From assembly GCA_947178045.1 (NCBI GenBank), contig CAMWWR010000008.1, positions 1 through 14,284 of the forward strand: DNA of 14,284 bases. Reading direction: 5' to 3'. Shown here piece by piece: positions 6,895 to 13,231 of the stretch (positions are counted from its first letter, which is position 1; each line of letters begins with the position of its first letter). The notes under the pieces were generated by a model. That model worked only from the letters and a program-made list of their open reading frames with translations. It was not told the DNA's origin and searched no databases. The DNA is from an uncultured Clostridia bacterium. Its GTDB lineage: Bacteria > Bacillota > Clostridia > Lachnospirales > Lachnospiraceae. Made by a program: the position numbers and the translations under genes.

Positions 6895-7266
6895 ATGGCA
6901 TGGCAGCTTGAATATGAATTTACCCTGCCCAGAGGGTATGTGGATATCCAGGGAACGGTGCATCGGGAGGGGGTGATGCGGCTGGCGACCGCCGGCGACG
7001 AGATACTGCCCTTAAAGGATCCGCGGGTGCAGCAGAATTCCGGTTATCTTTCCGTGATACTTCTGGCCCGGGTGATTACAAGGCTCGGCTCCCTGCCGGC
7101 GGTGGACACCAATGTGATAGAGGGGCTGTTCACCATGGATCTGGCGTATCTTCAGGATTTTTATGAAAAGATCAATTCCATGGATGCGCCGAAATATTCC
7201 GGCGTATGCCCGCACTGCGGAAGCGCGGTCGAAATTCCCGTAAATTTTACAGGAGCCGGAAGCTAG
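6895..7266 (+). CDS. Tail-assembly-like protein with a CPHC motif; 0-frame partner of a putative frameshift
   Basis: A 123-residue protein in the place where eCIS and phage clusters carry small tail-assembly (chaperone-like) proteins, between the two tube genes. The N-terminus resembles phage tail assembly proteins (YEFTLPRGYVDIQGTVHREGVMRLATAGDEI, DPRVQQNSGYLSVILLARVITRLG, FTMDLAYLQDFYEKIN). The C-terminus has one CPHCGS knuckle (C105, C108), half of a zinc ribbon. AGGGAG (6881-6886) lies 8 nt before the ATG. At N117-F118 the ribosome meets an in-phase slippery heptamer (7242-7248) followed by a hairpin. A fraction of ribosomes could therefore bypass TAG 7264-7266 and make a 182-residue fusion with the DUF6760 domain, as lambda gpG/gpGT does. 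Assignment to the tail-assembly group rests on position and overall pattern. Confidence 0.75.
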   Translation: MAWQLEYEFTLPRGYVDIQGTVHREGVMRLATAGDEILPLKDPRVQQNSGYLSVILLARVITRLGSLPAVDTNVIEGLFTMDLAYLQDFYEKINSMDAPKYSGVCPHCGSAVEIPVNFTGAGS

Positions 7267-7442
7267 AGGTCTATCCGGCGGATCGTATCTATGAGGAGGC
7301 GGCGTTTATCGCATATTACCTGCACTGGAGCCATGATGATATCATGGACCTTCCTCATCAGGAGAGGCTGCGGTGGTGCAGGGAGATATCCGAAATTAAC
7401 CGGCGTCTGGAAAACGCGCAGGAAAATCCGTTTCTGGTCTGA
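7206..7442 (+). CDS. DUF6760 domain, probably expressed as a -1 frameshift fusion
   Basis: The core VYPADRIYEEAAFIAYYLHWSHDDIMDLPHQERLRWCREISEINRRL matches the DUF6760 family, a small domain of unknown function found beside eCIS tube and chaperone genes. The open frame reaches back to an ATG at 7206, but that start lies inside the upstream gene (61-nt overlap), has no Shine-Dalgarno sequence and would add residues (PALRKRGRNSRKFYRSR) unlike the family. No ATG, GTG or TTG occurs in frame between 7206 and the conserved core. The frame is -1 relative to the upstream gene, and a slippery heptamer plus hairpin sits in the overlap. The likely product is residues 1-118 of the upstream protein fused to 64 residues from position 7248. 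An independent small protein using a rare start is the alternative. Confidence 0.72.
   Translation: MPALRKRGRNSRKFYRSRKLEVYPADRIYEEAAFIAYYLHWSHDDIMDLPHQERLRWCREISEINRRLENAQENPFLV
7242..7279 (+). promoter_or_regulatory. Putative programmed -1 ribosomal frameshift signal
   Basis: The 0-frame codons GTA AAT TTT contain the heptamer A AAT TTT (7242-7248), a perfect X XXY YYZ slip site: after a -1 slip both tRNAs re-pair with AAA and TTT. Six nucleotides downstream a hairpin begins, GCCGGA (7255-7260) with TCCGGC (7274-7279), extendable by AG (7261-7262) with CT (7271-7272) across a bulged A7273. The 0-frame stop TAG (7264-7266) lies in the loop. Heptamer phase, spacer length and hairpin position all match known -1 frameshift elements. 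Activity is inferred. Confidence 0.65.
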
Positions 7443-7469
7443 GGGCCAAAAGGGAGAAAGGAGCGGAAA

Positions 7470-7880
7470 ATGCTGATCGCAGGGCAGTATCATTTCCGGG
7501 TGACTGTCGACAATCTTGACATGTCCTTTGCAAAGATTTCCGGCATGGAGAACAGCATGGAATATGAGGTGCTGCAGGAGGGGGGCAATAATCTGGCCCC
7601 GCGTCTGCTCCCGCTCCCGAAAAAGCAGATCAAAACGCTGCGCATGGAGCGGGGAATACGGAAGAACACGGGGAGCGGGCCGGGACTTTTTCCGGGAGCG
7701 GCGGTCAAAAACGGGATCGGGATATCCGTTTTGGACGCGACGGGAAAAACGCTTGCCCGCTACACGGTGGAGGGCGTTACCGTAGTGAAGTGGGAGATGG
7801 GCGCACTGGACGCGCAGAGCAGCAATGTGCTGCTGGAAACCTTCGAGGTGACGTACACGGGAATAAGGCGGGAAATGTGA
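7470..7880 (+). CDS. Second tube-like protein (gp19 family, Afp5-like tube initiator)
   Basis: A 136-residue protein of the gp19-like tube fold, divergent from the main tube protein. It shows the same plan: N-terminal strand YHFRVTVDNLDMSFAKISGM, then MEYEVLQEGGNN followed by the hairpin LLPLPKKQIKTLRMERGI, the strand segment YTVEGVTVVKWEM, and the C-terminal LLETFEVTYTGI. In Afp/PVC the second tube-type protein (Afp5) makes the ring joining the tube to the baseplate hub, and its position here between the tube and LysM genes fits. AAAGGAG (7457-7463) lies 6 nt before the ATG. Confidence 0.88.
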   Translation: MLIAGQYHFRVTVDNLDMSFAKISGMENSMEYEVLQEGGNNLAPRLLPLPKKQIKTLRMERGIRKNTGSGPGLFPGAAVKNGIGISVLDATGKTLARYTVEGVTVVKWEMGALDAQSSNVLLETFEVTYTGIRREM

Positions 7881-7920
7881 AGGAGCCGCAGAATCGGGCA
7901 GACGGCCGCGGAGCAGGGCG

Positions 7921-8472
7921 ATGATGAAAATACGAAAATGGCCGGGAAGTGTCCGGAATACGGGCAGGGTGGCCGCGATACGCGCGTTTGCGGGAAATAT
8001 AAGCCGGAAATACGAGTGGGGGTGTATGGGCGGATTTTACGGTGCGGCGCTGCGCCACCGGAGGGTGGAGAAGCCAGGCACGGTCGTTCAGCAGATCAAT
8101 CTCCGGCAGATCGAGCAGATTATACAGAAAAATACTGCCAAAACCGTGCCGACGGCCGGCCATACAACCGGGAGGCAGGAGCGCGCCTGGCTGCTCTCGG
8201 TCATGGCGGATATTGACGGGCAGGGCGGAGAGCGCAGGCAGCTGGAGCAGCTGATTTTCCGGCGAAAGGAGCAGGAATGGCAGAAGACGGTGCGCCTGCA
8301 GGAGGAAGCGGTTCTGTCGCTGCGCCGGGAGCTGCTGCAGCAAAAAAAGCTGACGGAGCTCCTGGAAAGAAGGGTGACGGAGTCAGCGCCGGATATCGAC
8401 CGGCTGTATGCGGAATTCCGGAAGCGGCTGGAGCGGCAGCTGCGGCTGGAGCAGCAGAGGGCGGGTCTGTAG
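7921..8472 (+). CDS. Uncharacterised coiled-coil protein at the Afp6 position
   Basis: A 183-residue protein I cannot assign to a family. Residues 1-60 are basic and low in predicted structure (MMKIRKWPGSVRNTGR, ALRHRRVEKPG). Residues about 88-180 are strongly helical and charged with heptad-like Leu spacing (ERRQLEQLIFRRKEQEWQ, LRRELLQQKKLTELLERRV, YAEFRKRLERQLRLEQQ), pointing to a coiled coil. It lies between the Afp5-like and LysM (Afp7-like) genes, where Afp encodes the small Afp6 protein. The start is uncertain: ATG 7921 or 7924 with weak GGAG (7910-7913), or ATG 8026 (MGGFYGAALRHRR), which would drop the Trp/Arg-rich first 35 residues. It could be an assembly factor or a baseplate adaptor; neither is shown by sequence. 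Confidence 0.72.
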   Translation: MMKIRKWPGSVRNTGRVAAIRAFAGNISRKYEWGCMGGFYGAALRHRRVEKPGTVVQQINLRQIEQIIQKNTAKTVPTAGHTTGRQERAWLLSVMADIDGQGGERRQLEQLIFRRKEQEWQKTVRLQEEAVLSLRRELLQQKKLTELLERRVTESAPDIDRLYAEFRKRLERQLRLEQQRAGL

Positions 8473-8484
8473 AGGGGGGATTTC

Positions 8485-9144
8485 ATGGAAAAGGCAAAGC
8501 TGATAACGGAGGGGAAAAAGGAGATCACGGTACAGTTCAACCCGGCGGAATATCAGATCGCCAACAGCGTCCGGTATGCGGAAAAGCCGATCGTCGGCTT
8601 TGACGGTGCCGTCAGCCAGTTTATCTCGGGCAGCAACGCCGTGCTGAATCTGACCCTGTATTTTGATACCTATATACCGCCCCGCGCGGGCGGAACGGAC
8701 GAGGGGGGAACGAATGTAGCGCTCAAGACGCGGGAGATCACAGCGCTGGCGCAGATCGACGGGAGCCTGCACCGCCCTCCGCAGGTGACGTTCTCCTGGG
8801 GAGCCGTCAATTTTAAAGGAATCATCACGGAGGTGAAGGAGAGCTACACGATGTTTCTCTCCGACGGAATGCCGGTCCGGGCGAAGGTGGAGCTCACCAT
8901 GAAGGAGGTGTTCGACAGCGGCAGCAGCAAACGGCAGCAGCCCTTCGAATCACCGGACCGCACCAAATTCCGGAGGGTGCGGCAGGGAGAATATCTGTGG
9001 AATTACGCCTTTGAAGAATATAAGGATCCGGACGCATGGAGTGAGATTGCGGCTGCGAACGGGCTGAAGCATCCTCTGGATATCCGGCCGGGGCAGCTGC
9101 TTCGGATACCGGCCGTCACGAAACAGAGGGAGGATGAAACATGA
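8485..9144 (+). CDS. LysM-containing tube-baseplate connector (Afp7-like)
   Basis: A 219-residue protein. Residues 1-150 form a domain typical of eCIS Afp7 and phage LysM baseplate proteins (ITVQFNPAEYQIANSVRYAEKPIVGFDG, VLNLTLYFDTY, VTFSWGAVNFKGIITEVKESYTMFLSDGMPVRAKVELTMKEV). After a short Ser/Gln-rich linker comes a LysM-type module at about 162-211 (FRRVRQGEYLWNYAFEEYKDPDAWSEIAAANGL, PGQLLRIPA). In structurally known particles the homologue links tube-initiator and hub proteins; here the LysM probably serves protein contacts inside the particle rather than peptidoglycan binding. A GGGGGGA ribosome site (7474-type purine run at 8474-8480) is 4 nt before the ATG, and the stop overlaps the hub start (ATGA, 9141-9144), indicating translational coupling. 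Confidence 0.92.
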   Translation: MEKAKLITEGKKEITVQFNPAEYQIANSVRYAEKPIVGFDGAVSQFISGSNAVLNLTLYFDTYIPPRAGGTDEGGTNVALKTREITALAQIDGSLHRPPQVTFSWGAVNFKGIITEVKESYTMFLSDGMPVRAKVELTMKEVFDSGSSKRQQPFESPDRTKFRRVRQGEYLWNYAFEEYKDPDAWSEIAAANGLKHPLDIRPGQLLRIPAVTKQREDET

Positions 9145-10187
9145 CCAAGGATTATGCCGCGCTGGCGGCCAAATACGGCAATTTTGCAGCGCCGGTCATG
9201 AAAATCCTCGTGGACGGAAACGACGTTATACAAAATCAGAAGCTGGCCGTGGAAAATCTCATAGTGTCCCTGTCCTTAAGGCAGGCGGGAAGCGCGAGCT
9301 TCCATATTGTCAACGCCTTTGAGCTGGGCAGCAGAACCTTTGCTGGCAAAGTGAAGCAGCTTTTTAAGCCGGGCGGCAGAATCAAGGTGGAGATGGGATA
9401 CGGCTCCACGTCCAGCCTGCTGTTCTGCGGCTACATAGCAGAGCTGTGCCTTGATTTCGGGGAGACGCCCCGGCTCAGTGTGACGGCACTGGACATTACC
9501 CGGCTGTTGATGGATACGATCCACCAGAATCGCGTTTATGAGGTTTCAAGCTATTCCGCGGCGTTCCGGGAGGTCATGAGGGAGTTTGCGGGATATTATG
9601 AAACGCTGGAGGTGGAGAACACGGACAATGTGCTGCCCCGGGTTGTCCAGAGGGATACGGCCTACCGCTTTATTCAGGAGGAGCTGTGCGCAAAAGCGAA
9701 TATGGAGTTTTTGGTCAGGGGAGGGACGGTCAGCTTCCGCAGCCCGAGAACGAAGAAAGAGGCGGTGGCAGCTCTGAGCTGGGGGGAGGGACTTATGTCC
9801 TTTCAGGAGAGAAGGAGCCAGTGCAATCAGACCATCCGCGTGTTCGGGAGAGCGCAGAACAAAAAGGATCAGCTCACGGTGGAGATCGCGGTGAAAACAC
9901 CGGCCTCCTCCGGGGAGATCGCCGTCGTGAAGGAATATCAGAATTACAGTCTGGTCGGGGAGGACGCCGTCAGACGGTATGCCGAGGGACTGGCCGGCCG
10001 GCACAGGGCGGCGGGGAGCGGAGGGAGCGGCGTCTGCATCGGATTGCCAGAGCTGATGCCGGGCAGCGGGATCCGGCTCGGAAATCTGGATTCCGACACG
10101 CCGAAGGAATACTATATCAGGAGTGTAAAGCACAGCATGGGGAGCGATGGCTACACCACGCAGTTCGAGGTGGAAGGGTATAAATGA
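9141..10187 (+). CDS. Baseplate hub protein, gpD/gp27-like (Afp8 N-terminal half)
   Basis: A 348-residue protein of the phage late-control gpD / VgrG hub family, which forms the trimeric base of the spike under the tube. Family features include the N-terminal VENLIVSLSLRQAGSASFHIVNAFE, FKPGGRIKVEMGYG, LFCGYIAEL with PRLSVTALD, the central AYRFIQEELCAKANMEFLVRGGTVSFR, and a C-terminal repeat of hub strands (GSGIRLGNLDSDTPKEYYIRSVKHSMGSDGYTTQFEVEGYK). It ends there: the OB-fold and beta-helix spike of Afp8/VgrG is not part of this gene and does not follow it. GGGAGG (9128-9133) lies 7 nt before the ATG. The start overlaps the LysM stop and the end overlaps the next gene (ATGA at both joints), so LysM, hub and baseplate J are translationally coupled. 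Confidence 0.93.
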   Translation: MTKDYAALAAKYGNFAAPVMKILVDGNDVIQNQKLAVENLIVSLSLRQAGSASFHIVNAFELGSRTFAGKVKQLFKPGGRIKVEMGYGSTSSLLFCGYIAELCLDFGETPRLSVTALDITRLLMDTIHQNRVYEVSSYSAAFREVMREFAGYYETLEVENTDNVLPRVVQRDTAYRFIQEELCAKANMEFLVRGGTVSFRSPRTKKEAVAALSWGEGLMSFQERRSQCNQTIRVFGRAQNKKDQLTVEIAVKTPASSGEIAVVKEYQNYSLVGEDAVRRYAEGLAGRHRAAGSGGSGVCIGLPELMPGSGIRLGNLDSDTPKEYYIRSVKHSMGSDGYTTQFEVEGYK

Positions 10188-13100
10188 TGCAGCTGGACGG
10201 ACGGACAAGGGAGGATTTGATACGGCAGATGGAGGAGCTCGCCCGCACCGATACGCCGGAATGGGGATTTCGCGCCGGCCGGGGGGATGTGGGCTTTGCG
10301 CTGATGAGCCTGTATGCGGATATGCTCGAGGAAATGATCCGAAGATATAACCGTGCGCCGGAGAGAGACAGGCAAATGTTTTTCCGGCGGCTGGACGCGG
10401 CCAGGCTTCCGGCGGTTCCGGCGCGGGGCTATGTGTCCTTCGGGCTGGCGGACCGGGGAGTGGAGGGCAGACTGCTTCCGGCCGGTACCGGCCTGATCGG
10501 GGACGCGCAGGACGGACAGCCGGTGAGGCTGGAGACGCAAAAGGACATCTATGTGGACGGAAGCAGAATAGCGGGCATATTTTATCAGGATGGAGAGCGG
10601 GATCTGATCTGCCGTGCGGCGGAAGCAGAAGGGCCGGTTGACTGCGCCGGCCGGGAGAATCTTCAGGAGCATGCATGCTGGCTCGGGCATTCCACCGTGC
10701 TTTGCATCGGCGGGGAGGCGGAGATCCTGATTGCTCTGACGCCCCGTCGGGACGGGCAGGAGTGGGATACCCTGCTGGAGGATCCGGAGAAAACCGGATT
10801 TTCCTATCTTTCCGCCCTGGGAGAGAGGAGCTTCGAGGGATGGAGCTGCGAGAAGAATACCGTCCGGCTGAAAAAGACAGAAAATATGCCGGATTTTGCG
10901 CCGGCCGGTCTGCCGGGCGGCGGCGAAAGCTGCTGGATCAAGTGGTCGGCAAAGGAAATCGGGGCATACGGGGAGCTGGAGCTGTCGGAGCTCTGGATCG
11001 GGTCGGTCGGAGCGGCACAGGCTCCGGAGTATCTTTATACTGCGGACGGGCAGGAGGCGCTTGCGCATTTCTATCCCTTTGGGGAGCGTCCCGGCTCCTT
11101 CGGAGAATTCTATATCTGTTCCGACGAAGTGTTCGGCAAGAGCGGGGCGCGGATAGAATTGACGATGGAACTGGAATTTCGGAGAATTGCCCCGCTCACG
11201 GAGGCGGTCGCTCCTCCGGTACAGTGGAAGACGATCATGAGGCCGGAGGACTTTCCGAAGCCGGAGGAGCTGCCGGTCACCGTCGAAGAGGTGATATGGG
11301 AATATTATAACGGGACCGGCTTCACAAGGCTGTTTCCGGAGACGGAGCGTGGGGAGGCACAGCGGGCAGAAGCTGTCTTTTCGCCGGACCGGCAGAGGGA
11401 AAAGCCCGGGGAGGCTCCTGCGGTGCAGGTCAGAATGACATTTTTCTGTCCGGATGATATTTATCCGGTTCCGGTGAATGCGGGGACGTTCCGATGCATA
11501 AGGGCGAGGATCCTGCGGATGGAGCATGAGTATGCCGTCGGCGGATATTACATAGCGCCGTTTATTAATGGCGTGCAGCTCTCCTACGATTATCGGACCG
11601 CCATGAAAAGGCCGGAGCTCTGCTGGCTGTGCAATAATCTCGAGGAGGACTGGCAACGGGATGTCCGGTCGTTCCGGCCCTTTCGGGCGCTGGAGGAAAA
11701 ACGCCCGGCGCTCTATATCGGCTTTGACCGGCCGCTGCGCGGCGGCCCCTTCGGGCTCTACTGCGGGGTGAAGCAGAGAGCGCGCTTTGAGCGGAGAAAA
11801 TGGAATTGCGAATACTATAACGGCAGGGAGTGGGTCAGCCCGGTGCTGGAGGACGGGACGGAGGGAATGACGAAAAGCGGTACGCTTACGCTGCTCGGCA
11901 ACTATGATTTTGAAGCCGTCCGCCTGTTCGGTGTCCGGCTGTTCTGGCTGCGATTGACGGAGCTTTCAGAAAGTGGGGCGGGCAGAGAGACATCCGGCGG
12001 GAATGCGCCGGGTCCAGCGGAAGAACCGTGCCGCAGGGAAACAGAAGAGGAGGCAGGAACCGGCAAAGACTTGCCCCTGCAGGAGCTGTGGATGAACACA
12101 GTCCCCGTAATGGCGGTGGAAACTGCGCCGGAGGAATTCTTTACCGCGCCGGCATCGGAGGAATATCCGGTCTGCCGGCTAAAACAAAAAAATATTCAGC
12201 GGCTTGCCGTATGGGTCAGCGAGCCGGGACTGGACCGTGAGGAGCAGGAGCGGCTGGAAAGGGAAGCAAGGCTTCTCAGGGTGAGGAACGAGGACGGCGC
12301 GGTATCCGGGCTGTGGGTGCTGTGGGAGGAGACGGCGGATGTCCGGGCGGCCTGTCCCGGGGACCGGAGCTACAGCGCTGACCGGCGGGAGGGTGTTCTC
12401 CGGCTTTCGCCCCGGGCGCGGGGACGTTCCGTCCGGGCGGCTTATTCCTGGGGCGGCGGGGCAAGAGGAAATTTGGCAGAAGGACAGGTCACGCGTCTGA
12501 GCCGTTCCGTCCGTTTCCTGAGCCGGGTCGTCAACCGGCACGCGCTTTTCGGCGGAAAGGATCAGGAGCTGCCGGAGGAGGCGGCAGTGCGCGCACAGCG
12601 CCGGCTTTGCCACCGGAACCGCGCGGTAACGGCCTCCGACTATGAGGTGCTGGCGCTCGAGACCGCGCGGGAGGTGAGGAGGGTGAAGGCATTTCCCAAC
12701 CGAAAAGGAACGGGGGAAGCGCAGCGGGGAGCCGTCACGCTGGTGGTGCTGCAGGAGGACTACCGAAACGCGGATTTTCACGGCCTGCAGGAGGTGCTCC
12801 GCGCGGGCCTTCTGAACCGGATGCCCGGGATACGGCAGCTGCAGAGCAGCCTGTATATTGTGGAGCCGTGGTTCACCGAGGTTCAGGTGTCTGCAGTCTG
12901 CAGCATAAGTCCGGACCGGCCCGTATTCGAGTGCAGGGCGGAGGCAGAAAGACGGCTCAGCAGCTTTCTGGATCCCCTGACGGGTAATTTCGACGGAAGA
13001 GGCTGGGAGATCGGCTGTGCCCCCCGCCGGGAGCAGCTTCGGATTGCCCTGGGTAAAACAAGAGGACTGGAACAGATCCGAAGGCTGTCGGTAAAAGCAT

Positions 13101-13219
13101 ATTGCCGGCGGGAGGGTCAGGTCCGGGAGATCGATCTGGAGGGGAAGCTGCCGGAATTTCTGGTGGTGATGAGCGGAAGTCACAGGCTGCAGCTGGAATT
13201 TTCGGGAAGAGGAGCATAA
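10184..13219 (+). CDS. Baseplate wedge protein, baseplate-J/Afp11-like
   Basis: A large 1011-residue wedge protein of the Afp11 (gp6/baseplate J) group, which forms the ring surrounding the hub and triggers sheath contraction. The N-terminal GDVGFALMSLYADMLEEMIRRYNRAPERDRQMFFRRLD resembles the matching region of the Afp12-like neighbour. The middle holds two similar beta-rich segments, WEYYNGTGFTRLF from residue 372 and CEYYNGREWVSPVLEDGTE ending at 560, followed by FWLRLTEL. A Gly/Glu-rich linker spans about 596-627. The C-terminal third has the baseplate-J core: VNRHALFGGKDQELPEEAAVRAQRRLCHRNRAVTASDYEVLALE, VTLVVLQED, FLDPLTGNFDGRGWEIG. AAGGG (10174-10178) favours the second of two tandem start codons (10187) over 10184. 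The stop TAA is part of the ribosome site of the next gene. Confidence 0.94.
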   Translation: MMQLDGRTREDLIRQMEELARTDTPEWGFRAGRGDVGFALMSLYADMLEEMIRRYNRAPERDRQMFFRRLDAARLPAVPARGYVSFGLADRGVEGRLLPAGTGLIGDAQDGQPVRLETQKDIYVDGSRIAGIFYQDGERDLICRAAEAEGPVDCAGRENLQEHACWLGHSTVLCIGGEAEILIALTPRRDGQEWDTLLEDPEKTGFSYLSALGERSFEGWSCEKNTVRLKKTENMPDFAPAGLPGGGESCWIKWSAKEIGAYGELELSELWIGSVGAAQAPEYLYTADGQEALAHFYPFGERPGSFGEFYICSDEVFGKSGARIELTMELEFRRIAPLTEAVAPPVQWKTIMRPEDFPKPEELPVTVEEVIWEYYNGTGFTRLFPETERGEAQRAEAVFSPDRQREKPGEAPAVQVRMTFFCPDDIYPVPVNAGTFRCIRARILRMEHEYAVGGYYIAPFINGVQLSYDYRTAMKRPELCWLCNNLEEDWQRDVRSFRPFRALEEKRPALYIGFDRPLRGGPFGLYCGVKQRARFERRKWNCEYYNGREWVSPVLEDGTEGMTKSGTLTLLGNYDFEAVRLFGVRLFWLRLTELSESGAGRETSGGNAPGPAEEPCRRETEEEAGTGKDLPLQELWMNTVPVMAVETAPEEFFTAPASEEYPVCRLKQKNIQRLAVWVSEPGLDREEQERLEREARLLRVRNEDGAVSGLWVLWEETADVRAACPGDRSYSADRREGVLRLSPRARGRSVRAAYSWGGGARGNLAEGQVTRLSRSVRFLSRVVNRHALFGGKDQELPEEAAVRAQRRLCHRNRAVTASDYEVLALETAREVRRVKAFPNRKGTGEAQRGAVTLVVLQEDYRNADFHGLQEVLRAGLLNRMPGIRQLQSSLYIVEPWFTEVQVSAVCSISPDRPVFECRAEAERRLSSFLDPLTGNFDGRGWEIGCAPRREQLRIALGKTRGLEQIRRLSVKAYCRREGQVREIDLEGKLPEFLVVMSGSHRLQLEFSGRGA

Positions 13220-13231
13220 GGAGGAAAACGG

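Noticed and set aside
6888..6911. Short ATG-started frame (MSNGMAA) before the tail-assembly gene
   Set aside because: It has seven codons, ribosome-site spacing too short, and no conservation argument.
4654..6963. Long minus-strand open frame of 769 codons opposite sheath and tube, and a similar one at 3041-4447
   Set aside because: They are antisense shadows of GC-rich genes with strong third-position bias; the products are low-complexity, rich in Arg/Pro/Leu/His, and the plus-strand proteins are clearly recognisable.
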